From positions 1,117,001 through 1,181,000 of the forward strand of contig NZ_CP097122.1 in NCBI RefSeq assembly GCF_024029775.1: a DNA stretch of 64,000 nt, read 5' to 3'. The position numbers and the translations under genes are program-made. Origin of the DNA: Fructobacillus americanaquae. GTDB lineage: Bacteria > Bacillota > Bacilli > Lactobacillales > Lactobacillaceae. Below, in pieces: positions 34,735-44,829 of this stretch (position 1 is its first letter; every line of letters begins with the position of its first letter). The notes under the pieces were generated by a model. It was not told the DNA's origin. It was given only the letters and a program-made list of their open reading frames with translations, and made no database searches.

Positions 34735-34907
34735 AGTTCCGTCCTTTTTCTTCTATTATACGCAGAATTGGTTCATTGTTAAAAAAGTTTTGTGAAGAAT
34801 TTCAATAACAAATAGTTATTTTTTTGTTGCTAATTTTTTCTGATTGTAAACAAAAAGTAATTATCATTCTAAACTCCTTGTGCCCTAAGGCTAAGAGCAC
34901 TTGAAGG
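34735..34907. other. Intergenic region between pncB and the sufB remnant, with a Fur/Per-like box
   Basis: AT-rich divergent region. TAATTATCATTCTAA at 34858-34872 is a 7-1-7 element whose right half (ATTCTAA) matches the Per/Fur box perfectly, placed where an iron-regulated suf promoter would be. No coding sequence is visible. The upstream ~90 residues of SufB are missing here. Confidence 0.5.
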
Positions 34908-36056
34908 GACTTTTTTCACAAGCCAACCAATGGTCAATACCGGGATTGGGACGCAGTCCCCCAAGAATTAAAAGACACATTTAAACGGTTGAGCGTTCCA
35001 GAAGCCGAGCGAAAGTGGCTGGCCGTCTCGTCTGCCCAGTATGAGTCTGAGGTGGTTTACCATCGGATGAAAGAGGAGTTTGAGAAGACGGGTATTGTTT
35101 TCACGGACACCGACACGGCTGTGCAGAAATATCCCGAACTAGTTCGAGAATACTTGGGTTCATTGGTGAAACCTACCAATAATAAATTAGCCGCTTTAAA
35201 CTCGGCCGTCTGGTCCGGGGGAACCTTTATTTATGTACCAAAGGGGGTTCATGTCACGACACCCATCCAGTCTTATTTCCGGATTAACACGGAAAAGGAA
35301 GGACAGTTTGAACGCGCCTTGATTATTGTTGATGAGGGCACCCATGTTGATTATGTTGAGGGGTGCTCTGCACCAACTTACTCGCAAGATATTCCCTGCA
35401 TGCGGTCGTGGTTGGAGTTATCGTGAAAAAGGACGGCTATTCAAAACTGGTCGAACAACGTTTATTCACTGGAAACAAAACAATCAGCGGCCGAGGAAAA
35501 CGCCACAATGGAATGGGTCGATGGTAACTTTGGTTCAAAGACAACGATGAAATATCCATCGGTTTATTTGAATGGTCAGGGAGCCAGGGGAACCATGCTT
35601 GCGATTGCTGTTGCCGGTGCAGGGGTTAACTTAGATTTTGGTGCCAAGATGATTCATAATGCTCCCGATATGTCCTCTTCGATTGTGTCTAAGTCGATTG
35701 CTCATGATGGTGGCTCAACGGATTACCGGGTAACAGTCAAGTTTAATCGTAATGCGACCGCTTCTTTTGCTCACGTTGAATGTGACACCATCTCGGTTGA
35801 CGACCAATCGTCAGCAGATACCATTCCATACAACACTGTCTTGAACGGGAATGACTCGATGGAACATGAGGCAAAAGTTTCCAAGGTTTCTGAAGACCAA
35901 CTTTATTACCTGATGAGTCGAGGAATTTCGGCTGAAAAGGCAACCGAAATGAGTGTAATGGGCTTTGTGGAACCATTTACGAAAGAATTGCCGATGGAAT
36001 ACGCGGTGGAATGGAACCGTTTGATGAAGTTTGAAATGAGTGGATTGGTAGCTTAA
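34908..36056 (+). pseudogene. sufB: sufB remnant (Fe-S scaffold protein), truncated and interrupted
   Basis: SufB is the Fe-S cluster scaffold of the SUF system. Similarity starts at KPTNGQYRDWDAVPQEL, with a stop (TGA 34902-34904) directly before it, so the N-terminal part is lost. AQYESEVVYHRMKEEFEKTG, KLAALNSAVWSGGTFIYVPKG and FERALIIVDEGTHVDYVEGC follow. Near 35390 the frame slips: S-L-H-A-V-V-V and IVKKDGY are readable one frame over, while the main frame hits TGA at 35424-35426. At about 35436 the original frame resumes with [14 protein letters not shown] after a short deletion. The C-terminal half up to [18 protein letters not shown] is well kept. No sufC, sufD, sufS or sufU lies beside it. 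Confidence 0.9.
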
Positions 36057-36085
36057 AAAATGGATGCAGGAAAAAAGAAGAAATC

Positions 36086-36367
36086 ATGTTGGCCTTGAGT
36101 CAGGTGATTGACCCGGACTTTCGTGTGGATGTTGTTAATTTGGGTTTTATTAATGAAATTGATTTAAATGACCAGGACTTGTGTACGGTCAATATGACTT
36201 TGACAGTGCTTGGGTGTCCGATTATGGGTACTTTAGAAGAAATGGTTGTTAATGCCTTGGACGTCCTTGATGGCGTTGAGCAAGTTAAGATTGAATATCG
36301 TTTGAAACCGGCTTGGTCGGTTGAAAGGCTCTCACCATACGCCAAAGCAATGTTGGGCCTAAGTTAG
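36086..36367 (+). CDS. SufT-like DUF59 (MIP18-family) protein, possibly a remnant
   Basis: A 93-residue MIP18/DUF59 domain protein. Members such as SufT act in Fe-S cluster assembly or maturation. The core is clear: ALSQVIDPDFRVDVVNLGFINEID and VNMTLTVLGCPIMGTLEEMV, with the conserved Cys, and the C-terminal KPAWSVERLSPYAKAMLGL. In the same frame upstream, KKEEI is similar to the family, but no start codon precedes it in that frame, while an ATG at 36060 lies in another frame. The true N-terminus may therefore be lost. It follows the broken sufB by 29 bp. Confidence 0.7.
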   Translation: MLALSQVIDPDFRVDVVNLGFINEIDLNDQDLCTVNMTLTVLGCPIMGTLEEMVVNALDVLDGVEQVKIEYRLKPAWSVERLSPYAKAMLGLS

Positions 36368-36766
36368 AAAATAACGCTAAAACTTAATATTTTAATTGAC
36401 AGCGTCTGAGCAAGGCATTTGTAGCAAGCGTTAGTCCAAAAAGAGTGGAAAAAAGCGCTACAAGAATGATCAAAATGCTGCCAAAGCAAGTGCAATGGAA
36501 CGGGAATATTCAAAAACCATGACTATTTTGTAGAAAGGTAGTGGGATGGCTCAATTGCCAGCTGACGGTTGCCAAGAATTAATCATGGATCAAGAATAGG
36601 CAGATTGCTTGATTACCCAATTGGGCACTCCAAGCGAAAAATGACCAAGGACTTGCGATTAATCAAATGATGGTCAACATGGCGCTGATTTTTACGAGTT
36701 TTGCTTAGCACCATGGATTTTATGACTGAAGTAGATTTTAGAAAATAGAAAAGAGGAACAGTATTT
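36368..36766. other. Decayed or non-coding stretch between sufT-like and nickel permease remnant
   Basis: Nearly 400 bp without an intact reading frame. Short open pieces (for example AQLPADGCQELIMDQE around 36548-36595) are broken by stops in every frame. I recognise no protein family. Its place between two damaged genes suggests an eroded gene, but this is inference. Confidence 0.5.
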
Positions 36767-37483
36767 ATGACAGATAGTCACAGTTGGAAGTTCGATATTA
36801 GCCGATATGGGGCCTTTATTCTTTGCATCTTGGCCCTGGGGACCATGTTTTTGAGTACTGGGATAAACAAGTATTCTCAGTTACTCGGGATGGCCGTCAT
36901 TTTGTTTACCTTTGGCCTGCGCCACGCTTTGGACCCCGATAACGAGCAATTAGCCGCTGAGTCAAAGATTTACAGCTTGTTTATGAAAATGTTGAACTTA
37001 GTTAACCATAACTGGCAAGTGGCCATTGTTGGTTTCTTATTTGGTTTGGGTTTTGATACGGCCACGCAGGAGGCGTTTCTGGCCACCTCGGCGACGGCAA
37101 CGACTGCCGGTGTTCCCTGGTAAGCCATCTTATCCGTGCTCCAGTTCTCTACCGCAGGAATGTGCTTGATGGATACTTTGGACGGCTTCTTCATGTCAAT
37201 AACCTACAATTGGATTATTTCCACTTCTTACCGTAAGGTCTATTTTAATCTGATTTTGACTAGTATCTCGATTATTGCTGCCGGCTTTATCAGCATTGTT
37301 GACTTGATTCAATCGATGGCAGCTATGTTCCACTGGGAAAACTTCTTGACCAAGTGGGCGGGAGCCCTTGATTTCAGCGAATTGGGTATTGTTTTAGTGG
37401 TTATTTTTGTTGTTGCCTGGGCGGTTGCTTTGCTGATTTGGAAGTTGATGAACCTGTCGAAATATGAGCAAGCTGGATTGTAA
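36767..37483 (+). pseudogene. HoxN/NixA-type nickel/cobalt permease with internal stop
   Basis: Two open pieces in the same frame (to 37123 and from 37136) join across a TAA at 37121-37123, reading GVPW-stop-AILSVLQFSTAGMCLMDTLDGFF; the family has Tyr here (WYAILS), so a single TAT or TAC to TAA change explains it. The helix-2 signature, normally HALDADHIAAIDN, reads HALDPDNEQLAAES, losing the His/Asp pair essential for nickel binding. GFLFGLGFDTATQEAFLATSA is close to the family. Both the stop and the motif loss argue for an inactive gene. Confidence 0.88.
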
Positions 37484-37540
37484 TCTTTAGAAAAATCAGG
37501 ATGACAATGGCTACCGCCGGATTGTCTTTGACAAAAGTAC

Positions 37541-37569
37541 TTGCAATTTTTTTCAGATACGCTTACAAT
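37541..37569 (+). promoter_or_regulatory. Promoter of the T-box leader
   Basis: A -35 TTGCAA (37541-37546) and a -10 TACAAT (37564-37569) with 17-bp spacing put the transcript start at about 37576. Confidence 0.6.
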
Positions 37570-37576
37570 TATCACA

Positions 37577-37811
37577 TTCATGAGGACGAGTAATCGGTAC
37601 AAGTTTGCTAGAGACGTCACGGTTGGTGAAAGTGATGGGCGAAGCCGGTGAAAACTCCCTCAGTAGTGGCCTTTGAGTAATGCGTGAAATGAAGCCCGGT
37701 TGTCAGCCGTTATCTTGGCAATAGAGTGTTGTCTAGGTCTTTTTACTTAGGCAAAACACGGGTGGTACCACGCAACAAGCGTCCCTAGAGATTTCTAGGG
37801 GCGCTTTTTTG
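37577..37811 (+). promoter_or_regulatory. T-box riboswitch, specifier reads ACT (threonine)
   Basis: Stem I can be built: TGAGG (37581-37585) pairs with CCTCA (37658-37662), and ATCGGT (37593-37598) with GCCGGT (37644-37649). The S-turn pair AGTA (37589-37592)/GAA (37650-37652) is present. Counting as in Bacillus glyQS (GAA, one base, codon), the specifier is ACT at 37654-37656. The T-box core gggTGGTaccacgc (37760-37773) has T at the base that pairs with the tRNA discriminator, fitting a tRNA ending in A and disfavouring asparagine (the neighbouring AAC reading). The terminator gcgtccctaga/ctaggggcgc with a T run ends the leader. Confidence 0.88.
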
Positions 37812-37839
37812 TTTGGCCAACCGCGTGAAGGAGAAACAG

Positions 37840-39219
37840 ATGGAAAATGGAAAAGAATTAAAGCGGTCATTGTCGTCGTTCCAGATGGAAATGATTGCCC
37901 TTGGTGGAACGATTGGTGTTGGACTCTTCTTGGGGTCATCATCGACCATCAAATGGACGGGGACGTCCGTCCTGCTGGCTTACCTATTGGCCGGTTTGGT
38001 CTTATATATTGTGATGCGGGCATTGGGTGAAATGCTCTACGTGAAACCAATTGTTGGATCATTTGCCAACTATGCAACGAAGTATATTCATCCGGTTGCT
38101 GGTTATTTAACCGTATGGGCGAATGTCTTTCAGTGGTTGACGGTTGGAATTTCGGAAACAATCGCCGTTGGCGATTACTTGCATTACTGGTGGCCGGGTG
38201 TGCCAACCTGGGTAACGGGTGTGATTGTCTTAATCCTGTTGACGTTAACGAACTTGGTGACGGTGAAGGCCTATGGTCGATTGGAAGCCTGGTTCTCAAT
38301 CATTAAGGTTTTGACGATTGTCTTTATGATTATCTTGGGTCTGTTGATGATTGTCTTTGGTTTTGGTAACCATGGCCATGCAATTGGCTTTTCGAATCTT
38401 TGGTCACACGGACCATTCTTTGCCCATGGCTTCAAGGGCTTCATGTTTGCCTTGTCAATTGTGGTCACTTCTTACCAAGCCATCGAGATCATTGGTATTA
38501 CGGCCGGTGAAGCGGCCCATCCACAAGAAGCAATCGTCAAGTCGATTAAGTCGATTGTTGCGCGAATCTTGATTTTCTACGTTGGGGCAATCTTTGTGAT
38601 TGTGACGATTTATCCTTGGGACAAATTAGACACGGTTGGTTCACCATTCGTTGAAACTTTTGCTAAGGTCGGTATCACGGCTGCTGCTGGAATCATCAAT
38701 TTTGTTATGTTGACGGCTGCTGCATCGGCTTTGAATTCCGGTCTATTTTCATCATCACGAATGCTGTACACATTGGCACAGCAAAAGGAATTGCCACCAG
38801 TCTTCTTGAAGTTGTCAAAGAACCGCGTGCCAGACGTTTCCGTTTTGGCCATGTCTGTTGGAATTCTGCTGGGAATTGTTCTAAATGCCGTCTTACCAAT
38901 TTTCTGGAAGGGGTCTGAGAACATTTTTGTCTTGGTTTACTCGGCTTCAACCTTGCCTGGCATGGTGCCATGGTTTGTCATCTTGATTTCGCAAATTAAG
39001 TTCCGGAGGGAAAATCCAGACTTGATGAAGGGGCACCCGTTCATGTTGGCTTTGTCACCATGGTCGAACTATTTTGCAATTTTCTTCCTATTAATTACTT
39101 TGGTTTTCATGGTGATTAACCCAACGACTCGGGTACCACTGGCCATTGGCTTTGCTTTCTTATTCTTCATGGGGCTCTTGTACTTCTGGATGCACCGTAA
39201 CCAGCAAGAAGTTAAGTAA
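37840..39219 (+). CDS. APC-family amino acid permease (AAT group), probably for threonine
   Basis: A 459-residue permease with about twelve membrane helices. The AAT-group signature is at the start: SSFQMEMIALGGTIGVGLFLGSSS, followed by AGLVLYIVMRALGEM and, mid-protein, YQAIEIIGITAGEAAHPQEAI. The true start is the ATG at 37840 behind gaaggagaaac. The T-box leader directly upstream turns the gene on when its cognate tRNA is uncharged; the specifier read as ACT suggests threonine uptake. Substrate by homology alone would stay open (serine, alanine and glycine permeases share the family). Confidence 0.9.
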   Translation: MENGKELKRSLSSFQMEMIALGGTIGVGLFLGSSSTIKWTGTSVLLAYLLAGLVLYIVMRALGEMLYVKPIVGSFANYATKYIHPVAGYLTVWANVFQWLTVGISETIAVGDYLHYWWPGVPTWVTGVIVLILLTLTNLVTVKAYGRLEAWFSIIKVLTIVFMIILGLLMIVFGFGNHGHAIGFSNLWSHGPFFAHGFKGFMFALSIVVTSYQAIEIIGITAGEAAHPQEAIVKSIKSIVARILIFYVGAIFVIVTIYPWDKLDTVGSPFVETFAKVGITAAAGIINFVMLTAAASALNSGLFSSSRMLYTLAQQKELPPVFLKLSKNRVPDVSVLAMSVGILLGIVLNAVLPIFWKGSENIFVLVYSASTLPGMVPWFVILISQIKFRRENPDLMKGHPFMLALSPWSNYFAIFFLLITLVFMVINPTTRVPLAIGFAFLFFMGLLYFWMHRNQQEVK

Positions 39220-39411
39220 AAATTGGCTTTTCTGACAGGGACTTTTTGTTTGCTGAAAGCCTCAAGATTGATAGTGTTATACCAAACACCGATTGCTTGC
39301 CTGTCAGCCTTTCTTTCAAAACATTTTAGCCCTGGTGTTGTTGTGAATGGTTGGGTATCTTCTGCCTTTAAAACTGCAATGCTTTGGTCTAGATAATTAT
39401 TTTATCTAGTG
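39220..39411. other. Intergenic region before pyrG, with a palindrome at the promoter
   Basis: No gene is visible. CTAGATAA-ttatt-TTATCTAG (39389-39409) is a perfect 8-5-8 inverted repeat that ends 2 bp before the pyrG -35 box: an operator candidate or weak hairpin. Confidence 0.45.
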
Positions 39412-39446
39412 TTGACATTCAGGGGGGCAGTCTGTAATATATATTA
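39412..39446 (+). promoter_or_regulatory. pyrG promoter
   Basis: A -35 TTGACA (39412-39417) and a -10 TAATAT (39435-39440) with 17-bp spacing put the start at the GGGCTC beginning at 39447. Confidence 0.8.
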
Positions 39447-39512
39447 GGGCTCACATTTAATGTGAAAATCTTTAAGGCTCCCAAGCTACTGCTTGGGAGC
39501 CTTTCTATTTTA
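39447..39512 (+). promoter_or_regulatory. CTP-sensing pyrG leader/attenuator
   Basis: The transcript would begin GGGCTC and contains a strong terminator, GGCTCCCAAGC-tact-GCTTGGGAGCC, with a T-rich tail (39475-39510). This matches the known Bacillus/Lactococcus pyrG mechanism: at low CTP, polymerase stutters adding G at the 5' end, and the poly-G pairs with the GCUCCC strand of the terminator, giving readthrough into pyrG. Confidence 0.88.
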
Positions 39513-39549
39513 TTTAATGAATTTTGACTAAAACCATAGCAAAATTTAG

Positions 39550-41196
<1,647 letters not shown>

Positions 41197-41236
41197 GCAC
41201 CAAACTAATTTCTTAATGAATGCTTTGTTTTGAAAA

Positions 41237-41270
41237 TAAAAAGGCCGCCGAATTGTTTGGCGGCCTTTTC
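41237..41270 (+). terminator. pyrG terminator
   Basis: Stem AAAAGGCCGCC/GGCGGCCTTTT, with adjoining T residues. Confidence 0.88.
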
Positions 41271-41302
41271 GTACATAGAAGTCGCGGAGGTATAATAAAG
41301 TT

Positions 41303-43096
41303 ATGTTAGCCAATATCTCAAAACACCTTGAACAAAAACTGCTCCTCTTACCAGCCGAACCAGGTTCTTATCAAATGAAGGACCGCTTAGGCAAGATTAT
41401 TTATGTTGGTAAAGCCAAAAACTTGAAGAACCGCGTGCGGTCATATTTTAAGCAGGACCATACTGGTAAGACGGCCGAATTGGTTGCTAACATTGTTGAT
41501 TTCGACTTTATTGTGACCAATTCCGATAAAGAAGCCTTCTTGTTGGAAAACGAGTTAATCAAGAAGTATAAGCCTTATTACAACATCCGTCTCAAGTATG
41601 GAACAGGCTATCCATACATCAAGATTACCCGCGAAACTGATCCACGAATGGCTTTGGTTTCAGAAGTTAAGAAGGATGGGGCCTTTTATTTTGGTCCCTA
41701 TCCTAACGTTTATGCCGCCCAGGAAACGCTCCATTTCTTGGAGAAAAATTATCCACTAAGACGGTGCAAGGGCCACCAAGGGCATCCTTGCCTTTATTAT
41801 TCGATGGGCCAGTGTCTTGGTGCTTGTTTTCGGGATGTCCCTAAGGCAGAGTATACAGTTCAGGTTGATCGGATTAAGCGCTTTTTGTCAGGCGATACTA
41901 AGGTCGTTAAGCGTCAAATTGAAAAACAAATGGGCCAAGCTGCTGAAAATTTGGAGTTCGAGCACGCAGCTGATTTACGCGACCAATTGAAGTACATCGA
42001 CGAAACGGTTGAAAGTCAGCGGATTTTGTCGAATGATTCAACGCCGCGTGATATTTTCAATTTTTACCTGAACAAGGGCTGGATTACAGTTTCCGTGATG
42101 TTTGTTCGGCAGGCTCGCTTAATCCGCCAAAGTAAGCAAACCTTTGCCGTAGTTGGTGACGGAATCGATGAATTTACGACTTTTATTCAGCAATTTTACC
42201 TACAGAAAAATATTCAAAAGCCAAAGGAAATTTTGGTACCACAGGGTGTTGACCACGACCTTTTAGCTGCTGCCTTGGATGTTCCGGTACGAACGCCCGT
42301 CCGCGGTGAAAAGAAGGATTTGTTAGACTTGGCAGAAAAAAACGCGAAGATTGCTTTAGATGAAAAGTTCCGCCTGATGGAACTCAATGAGCAGAAGACT
42401 TCGGGGGCAATGAAGGAAATCACCGATGTTCTTGGAATTTCGATGGGCCATCGAATTGAGGCTTTTGATCATTCTCATACCCAAGGGGAAGAAATTGTAT
42501 CGGCGATGGTGGTTTTTGAAGATGGGCGGCCAAACAAGGATATGTATCGGAAGTACAAGATTAAGTCGACCGACCATGCCGATGAGTGGTTGGAAACGCA
42601 GGAAGTCATTCGTCGACGTTATTCTCGCCTATTGAAGGAGGGAGCTGAAATGCCGGACTTAATTTTAATGGATGGGGGGATTATCCAGCTCCATGCGGCC
42701 AAGGAAGTTTTGGAAGATGAGTTGGGCCTGGATTTACCAATTGCAGCCATGGTTAAAAATGATAAACACAAGACTGCTGATTTGATTAATGGTCAGACTG
42801 AGGAGGTCGTGCGTTTAGACCACCAGTCCCAGGGCTTCTTCTTGGTTCAACGAATCCAAGATGAGGTCCACCGTTTTGCCATTACTTTCCATCGTCAGTC
42901 GCGGTCGAAAAAGTCATTGTCCTCGCGTTTGGATGCGATTACGGGTGTTGGCCCTAAAACCAGGCAGAAGCTGTTGACGAATTTTGGCTCCATTACCAAG
43001 ATTGAGGCGGCAAGCATCGAAGAGTTGGAAGCCTTGGGATTGTCGTCTAAGGTTGCTCAGCTGGTCCATTGGTCACTTTCCGAGCAAAAGTCTTAG
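41303..43096 (+). CDS. uvrC: UvrABC excinuclease subunit C
   Basis: Makes both incisions in nucleotide excision repair after UvrA/UvrB. The GIY-YIG nuclease domain is at the N-terminus (PAEPGSYQMKDRLGKIIYVGKAKNLKNRVRSYF), a UVR motif near residue 205 (EKQMGQAAENLEFEHAADLRDQ), the RNase-H-like second nuclease domain with IEAFDHSHTQG and DLILMDGG, and a C-terminal helix-hairpin-helix (ITGVGPKTRQKLLTNFGS). The 597-residue length is standard. The ribosome site cgcggagg lies about 13 bases before the ATG. It is monocistronic. Confidence 0.98.
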   Translation: MLANISKHLEQKLLLLPAEPGSYQMKDRLGKIIYVGKAKNLKNRVRSYFKQDHTGKTAELVANIVDFDFIVTNSDKEAFLLENELIKKYKPYYNIRLKYGTGYPYIKITRETDPRMALVSEVKKDGAFYFGPYPNVYAAQETLHFLEKNYPLRRCKGHQGHPCLYYSMGQCLGACFRDVPKAEYTVQVDRIKRFLSGDTKVVKRQIEKQMGQAAENLEFEHAADLRDQLKYIDETVESQRILSNDSTPRDIFNFYLNKGWITVSVMFVRQARLIRQSKQTFAVVGDGIDEFTTFIQQFYLQKNIQKPKEILVPQGVDHDLLAAALDVPVRTPVRGEKKDLLDLAEKNAKIALDEKFRLMELNEQKTSGAMKEITDVLGISMGHRIEAFDHSHTQGEEIVSAMVVFEDGRPNKDMYRKYKIKSTDHADEWLETQEVIRRRYSRLLKEGAEMPDLILMDGGIIQLHAAKEVLEDELGLDLPIAAMVKNDKHKTADLINGQTEEVVRLDHQSQGFFLVQRIQDEVHRFAITFHRQSRSKKSLSSRLDAITGVGPKTRQKLLTNFGSITKIEAASIEELEALGLSSKVAQLVHWSLSEQKS

Positions 43097-43370
43097 GAAA
43101 AATCAGTTTGATTGGCCAGTGAAATGAGCGTTTTTTGAAATCATGTTGGCGGATCATTGGCACTTTACCTTTAATTTGCAGTATATTGGTAATGTTGATG
43201 TATTTGGTGCTCGCCGTCAAAATTTTACTACGGCGAAAAAATTGGGTCGTTTTTGTCCTGATTTATCGTCTTAGAGACAGAAGTGTAGGCAAAGAGAACT
43301 TTCTGTGATACACTTAACTCTCTAGATTCATTGGATTAAAAAAGGAGTAGCGCATTGCGCGCGAATACAG
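43097..43370. other. Intergenic region uvrC-obgE
   Basis: No gene is seen. A hairpin TCGCCGT/ACGGCGA (about 43211-43237) is flanked by A residues and could stop minus-strand transcription. An aaaggag site at 43342-43347 is followed by TTG-CGC-GCG..., a nine-codon frame that overlaps the obgE ATG. Confidence 0.4.
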
Positions 43371-44687
43371 ATGGCGTTTGTTGATCAAGCACAAGTTGAG
43401 CTAAAAGCAGGTAAGGGTGGCGATGGAATTGTTTCCTTCCGTCATGAAAAGTTTGTGGCCATGGGTGGTCCCTTTGGTGGGGACGGTGGTCATGGTGGAT
43501 CCATCATCTTAAAAGTGGATGAGGGGTTGCGAACTTTGATGGATTTCCGTTATAATCGTCACTTTAAGGCCCAGTCTGGTGGCAATGGTGGGACCAAAGG
43601 GATGACCGGTGCGTCTGCTGACGACCGAGTTATTAAAGTTCCCCAAGGGACTATTGTGACCGATGTTGATACCGGTGAGGTATTAGGTGACTTAGTGCGC
43701 CCTGATCAGACACTATTGGTTGCTCGTGGTGGTCGTGGTGGCCGCGGAAACATCCGCTTTGCTACACCAGCTAACCCAGCTCCTGAATTATCAGAAAATG
43801 GGGAACCAGGTCAAACGCGACAAATTAAGTTAGAGCTGCGGGTTTTGGCTGATGTTGGTTTGGTTGGCTTCCCTTCCGCTGGGAAGTCAACATTGTTGTC
43901 CGTGGTTTCAAATGCGAAGCCAAAGATTGCAGCTTACCACTTTACCACCATTGATCCCAATATTGGGATGGTCCGCTTAGGTGATCACCGTGACTTTGTC
44001 ATGGCTGATTTGCCAGGATTGATTGAGGGGGCTTCGCAGGGTGTTGGCTTAGGTTTCCAATTCTTACGCCACGTTGAACGTACGCGTGTGATTTTACACC
44101 TGGTTGATATGTCTGGCATTGAAGGACAGGGTCCTTATATACAGTATAAGAAGATTTTGACTGAATTAAAGGAATATGATCCAACGATTTTGGACCGACC
44201 ACAAATCGTTGTTGCCACTAAGATGGATATGCCTGACTCCAAAGATTTGTTTACGAAGTTCCAAGAACAGGTTCAAGCAGATTCTGGTTTGGCCAAGACG
44301 CCTGAAATTGTGTCAATTTCAGCTGTCACTCACGATGGTGTTGACACACTTTTGCGTAAGACAGCGGACTTGTTGGATCAGGCACCAGTCGCAACGGCTT
44401 ACCAGCAGGAAGAAGAGACAACGGAAGAGAAGATTTACCAGTACAAAAAGCAGGCTCCTGTCATTTCCGTTGACTGGGATGATGAGCTGTCTTGCTGGTT
44501 GATTTCTGGACCGGAAGTCGAAAAGCTTGCCGCAATGACGAACATGCAGCGTGAAACAACGATTATGCGTTTTGTGCGTCAACTTCGCCATATGGGTGTG
44601 GATGATAAGCTGCGTGAAGCTGGCGCCGAAGATGGCGACGATGTTCGAATTAATAATACAAACTTTGTCTTTGAATATTCTGAATAA
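43371..44687 (+). CDS. obgE: GTPase Obg (CgtA)
   Basis: Essential ribosome-associated GTPase linked to large-subunit maturation and stress. The glycine-rich Obg fold is at the N-terminus ([35 protein letters not shown]), the G1 motif [12 protein letters not shown] near residue 165, the switch region [23 protein letters not shown], NKxD-type VATKMDMPD and SAV; the C-terminal OCT domain spans residues ~360-430. The 438-residue length is normal. The nearest good ribosome site is about 23 bases upstream of the ATG, which is unusual. Confidence 0.96.
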   Translation: MAFVDQAQVELKAGKGGDGIVSFRHEKFVAMGGPFGGDGGHGGSIILKVDEGLRTLMDFRYNRHFKAQSGGNGGTKGMTGASADDRVIKVPQGTIVTDVDTGEVLGDLVRPDQTLLVARGGRGGRGNIRFATPANPAPELSENGEPGQTRQIKLELRVLADVGLVGFPSAGKSTLLSVVSNAKPKIAAYHFTTIDPNIGMVRLGDHRDFVMADLPGLIEGASQGVGLGFQFLRHVERTRVILHLVDMSGIEGQGPYIQYKKILTELKEYDPTILDRPQIVVATKMDMPDSKDLFTKFQEQVQADSGLAKTPEIVSISAVTHDGVDTLLRKTADLLDQAPVATAYQQEEETTEEKIYQYKKQAPVISVDWDDELSCWLISGPEVEKLAAMTNMQRETTIMRFVRQLRHMGVDDKLREAGAEDGDDVRINNTNFVFEYSE

Positions 44688-44716
44688 GCCAAACAATCTT
44701 GGCTACGATTCAGTCG

Positions 44717-44757
44717 AAAAAGCCCACCTACAAAAATCGTAAGGCGGGCTTTTGTTA
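44717..44757 (+). terminator. obgE terminator
   Basis: Stem AAAAGCCCACC/GGCGGGCTTTT with one internal mismatch, followed by T residues. Confidence 0.8.
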
Positions 44758-44829
44758 TAATAGAAGTTAATGCTAACAATTGGTCGCTTGCCGTCAAAAG
44801 GTAGTCGTCAAAAATAAGGAAAATAAAGA

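Noticed and set aside
36767-37123. An intact short nickel transporter ending at 37123
   Set aside because: The family continues in the same frame just past the stop, so it is an interrupted long gene.
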